Assembly (NCBI GenBank): GCA_003153155.1
Contig: PLWV01000017.1
Span: 161,932-225,931 of the forward strand
Length of the DNA stretch: 64,000 nucleotides
Direction of reading: 5' to 3'
Source: Gallionella sp.
GTDB lineage: Bacteria; Pseudomonadota; Gammaproteobacteria; Burkholderiales; Gallionellaceae
In this document: piece by piece, positions 9,839 to 18,066 of the stretch
Layout of the letters: the number at the start of each line of letters is the position of its first letter
Position numbering within the stretch: the stretch's first letter is position 1
The notes under the pieces: model-generated
Database searches by the model: none
Seen by the model: only the letters and a program-made list of their open reading frames with translations
Told to the model about the DNA's origin: nothing
Position numbers and translations under genes: made by a program

Positions 9839-11025
9839 CAAAGATTCAGCCCACGTAAGTCAGCTTGAATATCGCAGACTGCTTCCAAGCCGACCGCGAT
9901 GCGTATCAATCCATCCGTAATGCCTGCCGCCGCGCGCGCCTCAGGTGTGATGCGCGCATGGGTAGTGCTGGCCGGATGAGTGATGGTGGTTTTGGTGTCG
10001 CCCAGATTGGCGGTGATGGACAACAGCTTGGTGTTGTCAATCACGCGCCATGCCACTGCCTTGCCACCCTTCACCTCGAACGACACGATACCGCCGCCGG
10101 CTTTCTGTTGGCGCAGCGCCAGTTCGTGTTGAGGATGCGACGGCAAGCCCGGGTAGAAAACCCGTGCCACATTCGGTTGCGTCTCCAACCATCGCGCGAG
10201 TTCCAGCGCATTGGCGCAGTGAGCGTCCATGCGAATTTTCAGCGTCTCCATGCCTTTCAGGAACACCCAGGCATTGAACGGGCTCATGGTCGGGCCTGCG
10301 GTACGCAAAAAGCCGTACACGCTTTCCATATTCTTCTTGCTGCCCAGCACCGCACCGCCCAGCACGCGCCCCTGCCCGTCGATGTATTTGGTCGCGGAAT
10401 GGATCACGATGTCCGCGCCCAATTCCAGCGGGCGTTGCAGGATGGGCGTGCAGAAGCAGTTGTCCACCGCCAGCAGCGCGCCGCATTTCTTAGCCACCGC
10501 AGAAATTGCCGCGATGTCGGAAATCTCAGTGAGCGGATTGGACGGCGTTTCGAGAAAGAACAACCTGGTGTTGGGACGCACCGCCGCCTGCCATTCCGCG
10601 ACATCGGTGGCGGAAACGTAAGTCGTCTCGACGCCAAATTTTTTGATGATGTTGTTGAACAAATTCACCGTCGCGCCGAACAGGCTGCGCGAAGCGACGA
10701 TGTGATCGCCTGCCTTGAGCACGCCCATCACACACGCCAGAATTGCCGACATGCCGGAGGCAGTGGCAACACATTGCTCCGCGCCTTCCATGGCGGCGAG
10801 CCGTTCTTCGAACATGGTGACGGTCGGATTGGTAAAGCGCGAATAGATGTTGCCCGGCTGTTCGCCGATGAAACGCGCGGCGGCTTGCGCGGAATTCTCG
10901 AACACGAAGCTGGAAGTCAGGAACAACGCTTCACTGTGTTCGCCAAACTGGCTGCGCACCGTGCCGGCATGCACCGCCAAAGTTTCCGGTTGATAAGTAT
11001 TAGGCTGATTTGTATTATTAGGCAT
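9838..11025 (-). CDS. metZ: O-succinylhomoserine sulfhydrylase
   Basis: 395 residues, Cys/Met-metabolism PLP family. The cofactor region includes ASGMSAILA near 90, VDNCFCTPILQRPLELGAD and the Schiff-base lysine in HSATKYIDGQGR near 205. MetZ makes homocysteine directly from O-succinylhomoserine and sulfide. I prefer the ATG at 11025 over 11031 because AGGGG lies about 6 bases before it. A SAM-II riboswitch and an intrinsic terminator lie immediately upstream, consistent with feedback by S-adenosylmethionine. MetZ versus other paralogs is supported by the GQGR(V)LGGA stretch and by context. Confidence 0.93.
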   Translation of the reverse strand: MPNNTNQPNTYQPETLAVHAGTVRSQFGEHSEALFLTSSFVFENSAQAAARFIGEQPGNIYSRFTNPTVTMFEERLAAMEGAEQCVATASGMSAILACVMGVLKAGDHIVASRSLFGATVNLFNNIIKKFGVETTYVSATDVAEWQAAVRPNTRLFFLETPSNPLTEISDIAAISAVAKKCGALLAVDNCFCTPILQRPLELGADIVIHSATKYIDGQGRVLGGAVLGSKKNMESVYGFLRTAGPTMSPFNAWVFLKGMETLKIRMDAHCANALELARWLETQPNVARVFYPGLPSHPQHELALRQQKAGGGIVSFEVKGGKAVAWRVIDNTKLLSITANLGDTKTTITHPASTTHARITPEARAAAGITDGLIRIAVGLEAVCDIQADLRGLNL

Positions 11026-11042
11026 GTGCATCCCCTGAAAGC

Positions 11043-11077
11043 AAAAAACCCGGAAAGCTTAGCGCTAAACCGGGTTT
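11043..11077 (-). terminator. Intrinsic terminator between SAM-II riboswitch and metZ
   Basis: On the minus strand AAACCCGG (11077-11070) pairs with CCGGGTTT (11053-11046), followed by a run of Ts to 11043. It ends 12-18 bases before the metZ start and is the likely expression platform of the riboswitch. Confidence 0.85.
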
Positions 11078-11136
11078 CCCGCGCTTTAGCTGTATTTATT
11101 ATGCGCCCGCAAGCTGTTCCTCAAATCGGCGCAGGC
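11078..11136 (-). ncRNA. SAM-II riboswitch upstream of metZ
   Basis: The minus strand carries the compact SAM-II layout: P1 5' strand TGCGCC followed by GATTTGAGGAAC, then CTTGCGGGCGCATAATAAAT closing P1 and CAGCTAAAGCG at the 3' end forming the pseudoknot. The spacing and the conserved GATTT, TTGC, ATAAAT and GCTAAA blocks match the metX-type aptamer I know from alphaproteobacteria and marine metagenomes. Its position before metZ and a terminator supports repression when S-adenosylmethionine is abundant. Confidence 0.88.
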
Positions 11137-11252
11137 AAAAGGTAACACCTGCCGCAGCGAAATGTCAAATTCTCTCCTGCTCTTCAGCAACTGGCCTGTT
11201 GGCTTTTTCGGCACCTCATGAAATTTCCAAAGCTGCGTGCCCCCGAAAATAT

Positions 11253-12773
11253 TTATTCGTTGACTTCAGCCAAATCGAGGGCCATCTGATTGACATCATC
11301 GCTCTGGTTGGCCTTGCCATGACTTCGCCGCGCCTCGACTCTGTTCAGATAGTCGGCAGTAATATCGCCGGTGATATAGTGCCCATCGAAGCATGACGCA
11401 TCGAAGCTGCTGATCTTTGGGTTGGCTTTGTGCACTGCCGCTTTAAGATCATCAAGATCCTGATAAATGATGCGGTCCGCACCGATCTCGCGACAAATTT
11501 CTTCGTCGTTGCGTCCGGTGGCAATCAGCTCCTGCGGGCTGGGCATATCGATGCCATAAACATTCGGGAAACGCACCGGCGGAGCAGCGGAGGCAAAATA
11601 CACTTTGCGCGCACCCGCATCGCGCGCCATCTGCACGATCTCGCGGCTGGTGGTGCCACGCACGATCGAGTCATCCACCAGCAACACGTTCTTGCCCTTG
11701 AATTCAACACCGATGGCATTCAATTTCTGGCGCACTGATTTTCTGCGCATCGCCTGTCCCGGCATGATGAAGGTGCGGCCAATGTAGCGGTTTTTCACGA
11801 AGCCTTCGCGGAACGGGATGCCTAAACGGTTCGCCAATTGTAAGGCACTGGGGCGACTGGACTCGGGAATCGGGATCACCACGTCAATGTCGATTTCATC
11901 CCAGGTGCGCTTGAGTTTATCGGCCAGATATTCGCCCATGTACAAGCGCGTTTCGTACACCGAAATACCGTCGATCACCGAGTCGGGGCGCGCCAGATAA
12001 ACGTACTCGAAAATGCACGGATTAAGGCTGGCTTTGTCGCTGCATTGCTGACTGTGCAGCTTACCGTTGAAATCAACGAACACCGCTTCACCGGGTGCGA
12101 CATCACGCAGGAATTTGAAGCCCAAGGTATCCAGTGCCACGCTTTCCGAGGCGACCAGATATTCCGTGCCATGTGCGGCTTCGTGCAGGCCAATCACCAG
12201 CGGGCGGATACCGTAAATATCCCGGAACGCCAGCAGCCCGTAGCCCGCGATCATCGCCACCACCGCATATGCACCGCGACAACGCTGATGCACGCCGGAC
12301 ACCGCCGCAAAAATAGTTTGCACATCGAGGCGGTATTGCTGAGAATTGATCTGCAACTCGTGCGCCAGCACATTCAGCAACACTTCAGAATCGGAGTTGG
12401 TGTTGACGTGACGTAAATCTTCAGCGAACAACTGCTGCTTTAGCTCATCCGCATTGGTCAGGTTGCCGTTATGGCCCAGCATGATGCCAAACGGCGAATT
12501 CACATAGAACGGCTGCGCCTCGTTGTGGTCGACCGCAGAACCCGCAGTCGGATAACGCACGTGCGCAATTCCCGCATTTCCCAGCAGCGAACGCATATGG
12601 CGGGTGCGGAACACATCGCGCACCAGCCCATTGTCTTTGTGCAGGTGGAAGGTCTGCCCGTCCAGCGTCGCAATACCGGCTGCGTCCTGGCCGCGATGCT
12701 GCAAGACCTGCAAGCCGTCATACAACAGCTGATTGGCCGGTGATTGCGAAATCACTCCGAGAATGCCGCACAT
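11253..12773 (-). CDS. purF: Amidophosphoribosyltransferase
   Basis: 506 residues. The Met is followed by the catalytic Cys (MCGILGVI), giving an Ntn glutamine amidotransferase domain over the first ~230 residues; the phosphoribosyltransferase domain has the PRPP motif [14 protein letters not shown] near residue 365. It catalyses the first committed step of purine synthesis. It follows cvpA by 18 bp, the classical cvpA-purF arrangement. Downstream lies the metZ riboswitch region, so purF probably ends the long trp-acc-fol-pur run. Confidence 0.98.
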   Translation of the reverse strand: MCGILGVISQSPANQLLYDGLQVLQHRGQDAAGIATLDGQTFHLHKDNGLVRDVFRTRHMRSLLGNAGIAHVRYPTAGSAVDHNEAQPFYVNSPFGIMLGHNGNLTNADELKQQLFAEDLRHVNTNSDSEVLLNVLAHELQINSQQYRLDVQTIFAAVSGVHQRCRGAYAVVAMIAGYGLLAFRDIYGIRPLVIGLHEAAHGTEYLVASESVALDTLGFKFLRDVAPGEAVFVDFNGKLHSQQCSDKASLNPCIFEYVYLARPDSVIDGISVYETRLYMGEYLADKLKRTWDEIDIDVVIPIPESSRPSALQLANRLGIPFREGFVKNRYIGRTFIMPGQAMRRKSVRQKLNAIGVEFKGKNVLLVDDSIVRGTTSREIVQMARDAGARKVYFASAAPPVRFPNVYGIDMPSPQELIATGRNDEEICREIGADRIIYQDLDDLKAAVHKANPKISSFDASCFDGHYITGDITADYLNRVEARRSHGKANQSDDVNQMALDLAEVNE

Positions 12774-12791
12774 GATTTTCTATCCCAAATA

Positions 12792-13286
12792 TTAACTACG
12801 AATTCGATAATGAATGCGCTGCGCGATGCTGTCCGGCAACCACGCTTTGGTCAGCAATGCAGCATCTTCCAGCGTCTCGCTCGTCAGTGCATCGCGCCAG
12901 AATGGTTGTTCAAAAAAATTCGTCAAGCCAGCCATCCACACCAAAACGAGCAGTACCACCCCGCCGCGCAACACCCCGAATAATCCGCCCAACACTCTAT
13001 CCGACCAGCCAGAGCCTGCCGCCTTCAGCAACTTGGAGAGCAACCTGGCCAGCACGCCCCACACGATCAACGCGGCGATGAACACCAGCGCATAAGATAC
13101 CGCAATACGTGACGCCTCTTGCTTCAGCGGCAGCAACGGCGCAATGTTGCCGGCGAACAACTTGCTCAGCAGAAACGCAAGCGGCCAGCCTAACAACGCC
13201 ATCACTTCATAAACCAGACCGCGCCACAAACCGAGCAACAAGGAAAACAGCAATATTCCTATTACAACAAAATCAAGTCCATTCAT
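12792..13286 (-). CDS. cvpA: CvpA family membrane protein
   Basis: 164 residues with four predicted transmembrane segments (VVIGILLFSLLLGLWRGLVY, a second near ALLGWPLAFLLS, then ALVFIAALIVWGVLA and GVVLLVLVWMAGL). The family is needed for envelope homeostasis and colicin V export. I choose the ATG at 13286 (MNGLDFVV) because the longer frame to 13328 runs into MITE-like DNA. That ATG belongs to an ATGA copy of which the other copy ends dedD, showing that dedD and cvpA overlapped before the insertion. Confidence 0.93.
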   Translation of the reverse strand: MNGLDFVVIGILLFSLLLGLWRGLVYEVMALLGWPLAFLLSKLFAGNIAPLLPLKQEASRIAVSYALVFIAALIVWGVLARLLSKLLKAAGSGWSDRVLGGLFGVLRGGVVLLVLVWMAGLTNFFEQPFWRDALTSETLEDAALLTKAWLPDSIAQRIHYRIRS

Positions 13287-13544
13287 GAGCGCCTCTAAAA
13301 ATTCAGAGTTCGCCCAAATGCCCCACAAGGGGACGCCGATCCGCTACGGGCAAAAGCAGCCCGTGCGGAGTCGTCAGCAAGGCGTGGAAAAAATTTCGCA
13401 GCGCCGCATATGGTTGATATGTCAGCAAGAAATTTTTTCCGCAACGCAGCATAACCAGCCACTTGGTTGCCGTTTTTTGGCGACTTAGTGGAATGGCAAG
13501 TAGTTCCATCAGTTGGGATGAAGTATGGATTTTTAGAGGTTCCC
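13287..13544 (-). mobile_element. MITE-like element (copy 1) between dedD and cvpA
   Basis: Terminal inverted repeats GAGCGCCTCTAAAAAT at 13287 and ATTTTTAGAGGTTCCC ending 13544. Flanked by the 4-bp direct repeat TCAT (13283-13286 and 13545-13548). Internally similar to the inverted copy at 14222-14364, but carrying a 57-bp extra block (13321-13377, with hairpin CCGCTACGGGC/GCCCGTGCGG) and a 60-bp TAACC element (13452-13511). It encodes no protein. The terminal sequence looks IS5-like from memory; this is unverified. Confidence 0.88.
13452..13511 (+). repeat. TAACC element inserted in MITE copy 1
   Basis: 60-bp unit with ends TAACCAGCC and GTTCCATCA and arms CCACTTGGTTGCC and GGCGACTTAGTGG. 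The sister MITE copy reads GCAGCA then GTTGGG without interruption, so the element's exact boundaries are given by the empty site. Confidence 0.9.
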
Positions 13545-14201
13545 TCATTTGTTGCTGACGATTACCGGATGTAGCCCATGTTTTTCCAACAGACGGCCCG
13601 CCTTCTCCGCCTTGTCGCGATCCGGGTAAGGGCCAACGCGCACCCGCATCTTGTCGCCGACTTTTTCGGTATAAGCCTTAAAGCCCCATTTCTTCAGCTT
13701 CTTGAGTTCTTGCTTCGCGGTGTCCAGGTTTGAAAATGCCCCAACCTGCGCGACATAACCTTCGGCACTGGCCGGATTATCTGCGCTGCTGGTTTCTGTG
13801 GATTTCTGGGATTCCGAGGGTTTATGGGGGCTGGGCTGTGCCTTGCTCGGCACCGCCTTCTTTTGTTGGCTTGGTGCAACAATCGGTTTGGCCGCATCGG
13901 GTATCTGGACAGGCGTGGCAATAGCGTGGGCAGCAGGCGGTGCGGGGCTAGCCACGACTGCAGAACCGGCTAACGGCAATGTCACCGCCACTTCAGAAAC
14001 CGCCACACGCGGGACGAACTCGCCGACCTTATCGGGAGCCGGAATGCTCAAATCGATGTCTTTACCGGTAGACTTTGGTGCACTGTCCAGCACCATCGGC
14101 AATATCACCACCACCGCCAGCGTAAGCGCGACAGCGCCAATCAAACGGCGGCGCGCTTTGCGCCTGAGATTCAGTTCATCGTCTGTCTGCTGTTTAGCCA
14201 T
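13545..14201 (-). CDS. dedD: SPOR-domain cell-division protein DedD-like
   Basis: 218 residues: a short basic cytoplasmic N-terminus, one transmembrane helix (LIGAVALTLAVVVILPMVL, about residues 20-38), a Pro/Ala/Ser-rich linker, and a C-terminal SPOR domain (GYVAQVGAFSNLDTAKQEL to the end) that binds denuded septal peptidoglycan. The bitopic layout matches DedD. It lies between folC and cvpA, the usual order, but is now bracketed by two inverted MITE-like copies. The stop TGA (13547-13545) overlaps the duplicated target site. Confidence 0.92.
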   Translation of the reverse strand: MAKQQTDDELNLRRKARRRLIGAVALTLAVVVILPMVLDSAPKSTGKDIDLSIPAPDKVGEFVPRVAVSEVAVTLPLAGSAVVASPAPPAAHAIATPVQIPDAAKPIVAPSQQKKAVPSKAQPSPHKPSESQKSTETSSADNPASAEGYVAQVGAFSNLDTAKQELKKLKKWGFKAYTEKVGDKMRVRVGPYPDRDKAEKAGRLLEKHGLHPVIVSNK

Positions 14202-14221
14202 GCTTTGATCTCACCTGTTTA

Positions 14222-14364
14222 GGGGAACCTCAAAAAATCCAGATTTCATCCCAACTGCTGCGTTGCGTAAAAAATTTCTTGCTTACATATAACCCATATG
14301 CGGCGCTGCGAAATTTTTTCCGCGCCTTGCATTTGGGCGAACTCTAAATTTTTAGAGGCCCCCC
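14222..14364 (+). mobile_element. MITE-like element (copy 2) between folC and dedD
   Basis: 143 bp with ends GGGGAACCTCAAAAAAT and TTTTTAGAGGCCCCCC, flanked by TTA on both sides (14219-14221 and 14365-14367). Internal GAAATTTTTT/AAAAAATTTC arms form a subterminal palindrome. Its reverse complement aligns along its whole length with copy 1 apart from two blocks present only there. Confidence 0.88.
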
Positions 14365-14372
14365 TTAATTTC

Positions 14373-15743
14373 TTATATAGGAATAGATAGCCCTTTGGCG
14401 GCCATCACTTCCGCCACCGTATAGAACGATCCGAAGACGATGATTCTATCATTTTCGCCTGCCGCGTTATAGGCATAACGCAGCGCAGCGGAAATGTTTT
14501 TGCAGATTTTAATCTCACCGCGCACCCGGCACTGTTGCAGTACTTGCTCCAGCTTCTCGGGGGTCGCGCCGCGCGGCGTATCTATGCCCGCCGCCAGCCA
14601 TGTGTCGATGTGCGGATCGAGTGCCGCCACCACACCCGCCATGTCCTTGTCTTTCAACATGGCGAACACCGCATAGGTGTTCGGACACGGCGGCAGACCG
14701 GCGAGATTCTGCGCCAGCGAACGCGCCGCATGCGGATTGTGCGCCACATCCAGAATCAGCGTCGGCTTGCCCGGCACGAACTGAAAACGTCCCGCCAGTT
14801 GCACTTCGCCCAAACCGCGCCTCACCGCTTCCATACTCACCGGCAATCGTTCCTTGAGCACATCCAGCGCCGCCAGTGCCGCGCTGGCATTGTGCAACTG
14901 GAATGCGCCGCGCAGGGCGGGGTATGGCAACGAGCTGCGCGTGTTTACCGTGCTGTGGTAATTCCACTGCATCGGCCCCCTCCCTAACCCTCCCCCGGAG
15001 GGAGAGGGAAACGAAAGCCCCTCTCCCTCCGGGGGAGGGGTTGGGGTGGGGGAGCACTCGTCAAAACCAAACTCCCGCCCAATCCGCCAAAGTTGCGCAC
15101 CGATTTTCTCCGCATGTTCTGCCATCGCCAGCGGCACATCCGCATCCGCACAAATCGCCATCTTACCGCTGCGAAAAATTCCCGCCTTCTCAAACGCAAT
15201 CTGCTCGCGCGTATCGCCCAGATAATCGGTGTGATCGATGTCCACGCTGGCGATCACAGCGCAATCGTTGTCAAATACATTCACCGCATCCAGCCTGCCG
15301 CCCAGCCCCACTTCCAGAATGGCGACATCCACCTTGTGCTCGATGAAGCACTGCATTGCCGCCAGTGTGCCGAACTCGAAATAGGTGAGTGGCACTTCTG
15401 ATGTTCCTGAAAAAGCGGCTCCTCGCACTTGTTCGATTTTCTCAAACGACTTACACAACTCCACATCGCTCACCTGCTTTTTGGCTATGCGCACACGCTC
15501 ATTGTAATGCAGCAGATGCGGCGAGGTGTAGCAGCCGACGCGATAGCCGGCGGCATGCAGGATGCTTTCCAGCATCGCGCACACCGAACCCTTGCCATTG
15601 GTGCCGCCGACCACGATGACCGGAAAATCAGGCTGGAGATTGAGCCGCTGTTTGACTTGCGCCACGCGCTCCAGACCGAGCGCGATGGTTTTGGGATGCA
15701 GGGATTCAAGGTAGGTCAGCCAGTCGGCTAAAGTGATTGGCAT
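14373..15743 (-). CDS. folC: Folylpolyglutamate / dihydrofolate synthase
   Basis: 456 residues, Mur-ligase fold. P-loop VVGGTNGKGSVCAML near residue 45, YFEFGTLAAMQCFIE, VGLGGRLDAVN and the C-terminal LDVAHNPHAAR substrate region near 345. It adds glutamate to dihydropteroate and folates. Unusual: after REFGFDE (about residue 230) a stretch of ~27 residues (SPTPTPPPEGEGLSFPSPSG...) before MQWNYH is encoded by a C/G-rich palindrome (14976-15052). The frame is kept, so the enzyme is probably active with a surface loop insertion. Immediately downstream is MITE copy 2. Confidence 0.95.
   Translation of the reverse strand: MPITLADWLTYLESLHPKTIALGLERVAQVKQRLNLQPDFPVIVVGGTNGKGSVCAMLESILHAAGYRVGCYTSPHLLHYNERVRIAKKQVSDVELCKSFEKIEQVRGAAFSGTSEVPLTYFEFGTLAAMQCFIEHKVDVAILEVGLGGRLDAVNVFDNDCAVIASVDIDHTDYLGDTREQIAFEKAGIFRSGKMAICADADVPLAMAEHAEKIGAQLWRIGREFGFDECSPTPTPPPEGEGLSFPSPSGGGLGRGPMQWNYHSTVNTRSSLPYPALRGAFQLHNASAALAALDVLKERLPVSMEAVRRGLGEVQLAGRFQFVPGKPTLILDVAHNPHAARSLAQNLAGLPPCPNTYAVFAMLKDKDMAGVVAALDPHIDTWLAAGIDTPRGATPEKLEQVLQQCRVRGEIKICKNISAALRYAYNAAGENDRIIVFGSFYTVAEVMAAKGLSIPI
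14976..15052. repeat. Palindromic element inserted in frame in folC
   Basis: Left arm 14976-15008 (CCCCCTCCCTAACCCTCCCC...) and right arm 15018-15052 are near-perfect reverse complements around AAACGAAAG. The inserted DNA encodes a Pro/Gly/Ser-rich peptide in the FolC frame without stops. Confidence 0.88.
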
Positions 15744-15752
15744 TATGCAAAT

Positions 15753-16349
15753 TCAGGACAAGTGATAGCTCACCTTGCCATCGTTAATTTTTACAACACC
15801 ACGCTTTACGAGCTGATGAATAAGGTCACCAACCTCCTCATCTGTCACCTGATTTGCAAATTGTGTCTTTACGCTACTACTGAGTGTTTTAAGAGTTCTT
15901 GGCTTCGAAGCGCCTCGTTTAGTTAGATTGTCGATAACCGCATCGATTTTTTCAGTGGCTGATTTTGCGTTTGCAGTCCTGACCAAAGGAATATCGCCAA
16001 TTGAAGTTGATCGCTTGCAGAAAATATTTTGTTTCTTGAGATGCTTAATCAGCGGATCAAATCCAGTATCTTTCGAGATGATATGAAAGAACGAATCGGG
16101 GCATTCAATCGCCAATCGCCCAATGTAATAGGCAATGTGAAAATCGAGGGCGTTACTCCCACTCCCCTCGATTTGGATGTATTCAGCATCAGTGCCAAAT
16201 GATTGAAGAGCGCGAGCAATGCTTAAAGGGATTTTTACCTGATTTCCACCAAGGAAAATCTTTACCTTAAATACCTCTCCACCTTGCAGCAACCCCATGT
16301 CCTCTGGCTGTACATTCTCAAAATCTACAAGGACAAAGTTCGTTTTCAA
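15753..16349 (-). CDS. PIN/NYN-like domain protein
   Basis: 198 residues. N-terminal NYN/PIN-like nuclease fold with NFVLVDFENVQ (first acidic residue), EGSGSNALDFHIAYYIG and IISKDTGFDPLIKHLKK (later acidic residues). The C-terminal ~60 residues (VKTQFANQVTDEEVGDLIHQLVKRGVVKINDGKVSYHL) look like a small winged helix. The family is presumed RNA-binding or RNase; no specific role is known to me. It is AT-richer than its neighbours and separates accD from folC, which are usually adjacent, so it looks inserted. There are no transposition marks at its edges. Confidence 0.8.
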   Translation of the reverse strand: MKTNFVLVDFENVQPEDMGLLQGGEVFKVKIFLGGNQVKIPLSIARALQSFGTDAEYIQIEGSGSNALDFHIAYYIGRLAIECPDSFFHIISKDTGFDPLIKHLKKQNIFCKRSTSIGDIPLVRTANAKSATEKIDAVIDNLTKRGASKPRTLKTLSSSVKTQFANQVTDEEVGDLIHQLVKRGVVKINDGKVSYHLS

Positions 16350-16362
16350 TCGTCGCTCCGGT

Positions 16363-17244
16363 TTAAGCCGCCTCGATCTCCGCCACCGCCGACTGCTTGG
16401 TCAGCAAGGTAATCAGCGTCGCCAGTTGATCCTTCATCTCGCGCCGGTCGATGATCATGTCCACCGCACCGTGCTCCAGCAAAAACTCTGCGCGCTGAAA
16501 GCCTTCCGGCAACGTCTCGCGCACCGTCTGCTGAATCACGCGCGCGCCCGCGAAGCCGATCAGCGCGCCGGGTTCGGCGATCACCACGTCGCCCATGAAG
16601 GCAAAACTGGCGGACACGCCGCCCATGGTGGGGTCGGTCAGCACCGAGATGAACGGCAGCCTTTCCTGGCTGAGTTGCGTCAAAGCGGCGCAGGTTTTCG
16701 CCATCTGCATCAGTGACAACAGGCCTTCCTGCATGCGTGCGCCGCCGCTGGCGGCGAAACAGATGAACGGGCATTTTTGCTCCAGCGAAACTTGCACGCC
16801 GCGCACGAAACGCTCGCCCACCACTGAGCCCATCGAGCCGCCCATGAAGCTGAATTCAAATGCGGCGGCAACCACCGGCTGCGCATGAATACTGCCCTGC
16901 ATCACCACCAGTGCATCGTCTTCATCGGTGGCAAGCTTGGAAGCGATCAGGCGATCCGAGTAACGCTTGCTGTCCTTGAATTTGAGCGTGTCTATCGGCA
17001 ACACTTCCGCACCGATTTCAAAACGACCTTCGCCATCCAGCAACAAATCCAGACGGGTACGCGCCGTGATGCGGTGATGATGATTGCACTTGGGGCAAAC
17101 GCTTTGATTTTTTTCCAGGTCGGAGTGATACAACACCGCCTGACAGGATGGACATTTTTGCCACAAACCTTCCGGCACATTTTTCTTGATGTCGCCTTCG
17201 CGACGTTTGATTTTTGGTGGTAATAATTTTTGGAACCAGCTCAT
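16363..17244 (-). CDS. accD: Acetyl-CoA carboxylase carboxyltransferase subunit beta
   Basis: 293 residues. N-terminal four-Cys zinc ribbon [21 protein letters not shown]2-C near residues 30-52, then the crotonase-fold carboxyltransferase domain with [23 protein letters not shown] and [12 protein letters not shown]. It pairs with AccA (not in the window) to make malonyl-CoA. It lies between trpA and the PIN gene in the minus-strand run; the trpA-accD-folC order is common in betaproteobacteria. Confidence 0.98.
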   Translation of the reverse strand: MSWFQKLLPPKIKRREGDIKKNVPEGLWQKCPSCQAVLYHSDLEKNQSVCPKCNHHHRITARTRLDLLLDGEGRFEIGAEVLPIDTLKFKDSKRYSDRLIASKLATDEDDALVVMQGSIHAQPVVAAAFEFSFMGGSMGSVVGERFVRGVQVSLEQKCPFICFAASGGARMQEGLLSLMQMAKTCAALTQLSQERLPFISVLTDPTMGGVSASFAFMGDVVIAEPGALIGFAGARVIQQTVRETLPEGFQRAEFLLEHGAVDMIIDRREMKDQLATLITLLTKQSAVAEIEAA

Positions 17245-17257
17245 AATATTTTCTCCT

Positions 17258-18058
17258 TTATGCCTTATCTACAGCCTGCCTTAATTCTTTAACCAGCTTG
17301 CTCACGTTGGCAACGACATTTTGCTCGGTCGAGTTTTCGATTTCCTGCACGATGCGACTACCCACCACCACGCCATCACAGAGCTTCGCCACCGCCAGCG
17401 CGGTCGCCGCATCGCGGATGCCGAAACCCACACCAATGGGCAGCTTGATATGCTTGCGCAGATGCGGAATTTTTTCTGCGATGGCGGACAAATCCAGATT
17501 CCCCGCGCCCGTCACACCCTTGAGCGACACGTAATACACATAGCCGCGCGCCTGCTTGGCGACACGCGCCACACGCGCATCGGTGCTGGTTGGGGCAAGC
17601 AGAAAGATCGGATCGATGCCGTGTTTCTCCAGATGCGCAAAAGCCTCGTGACCTTCCTCCGGAGGGAAGTCCACCGTCAGCACACCATCCACGCCGACTT
17701 CGGCGCAACGCTTGGCAAAGGTTCCCCAACCCATCGCTTCAATCGGATTGCCATAGCCCATCAGCACGATGGGTGTGCCGGTATTGCTGCGGCGGAATTC
17801 GGCGACCATATCCAGCACATGATGCAGACTGACATGATGTTTGAGGGCGCGCTCGGAAGCGCGCTGTATGGTCGGGCCATCCGCCATCGGATCGGAGAAC
17901 GGCACGCCCAGTTCGATCACGTCCGCCCCCGCTTCAACCAAGGCATGCAGCAGCGGCACGGTGAGTTTCGGATCAGGATCACCCGCCGTAAAAAACGGAA
18001 TGAGTGCCTTGCGCTGATGTTGTTTGAGCTTGTCGAAAGTGGTTTGGATGCGCGACAT
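17258..18058 (-). CDS. trpA: Tryptophan synthase alpha chain
   Basis: 266 residues, TIM barrel. The catalytic Glu lies in [21 protein letters not shown] near residue 50, catalytic Asp in [13 protein letters not shown], and the phosphate site in [12 protein letters not shown] and GVVVGSRIV. It converts indole-3-glycerol phosphate to indole and glyceraldehyde 3-phosphate and channels indole to TrpB. It is 8 bp downstream of trpB and 13 bp upstream of accD, consistent with one operon. Confidence 0.98.
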   Translation of the reverse strand: MSRIQTTFDKLKQHQRKALIPFFTAGDPDPKLTVPLLHALVEAGADVIELGVPFSDPMADGPTIQRASERALKHHVSLHHVLDMVAEFRRSNTGTPIVLMGYGNPIEAMGWGTFAKRCAEVGVDGVLTVDFPPEEGHEAFAHLEKHGIDPIFLLAPTSTDARVARVAKQARGYVYYVSLKGVTGAGNLDLSAIAEKIPHLRKHIKLPIGVGFGIRDAATALAVAKLCDGVVVGSRIVQEIENSTEQNVVANVSKLVKELRQAVDKA

Positions 18059-18066
18059 AATGGTTC

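Noticed and set aside
13287-13328. N-terminal extension of CvpA to 13328
   Set aside because: The extra residues are read from the MITE-like element; the ATG at 13286 is retained at the ancestral dedD/cvpA overlap.
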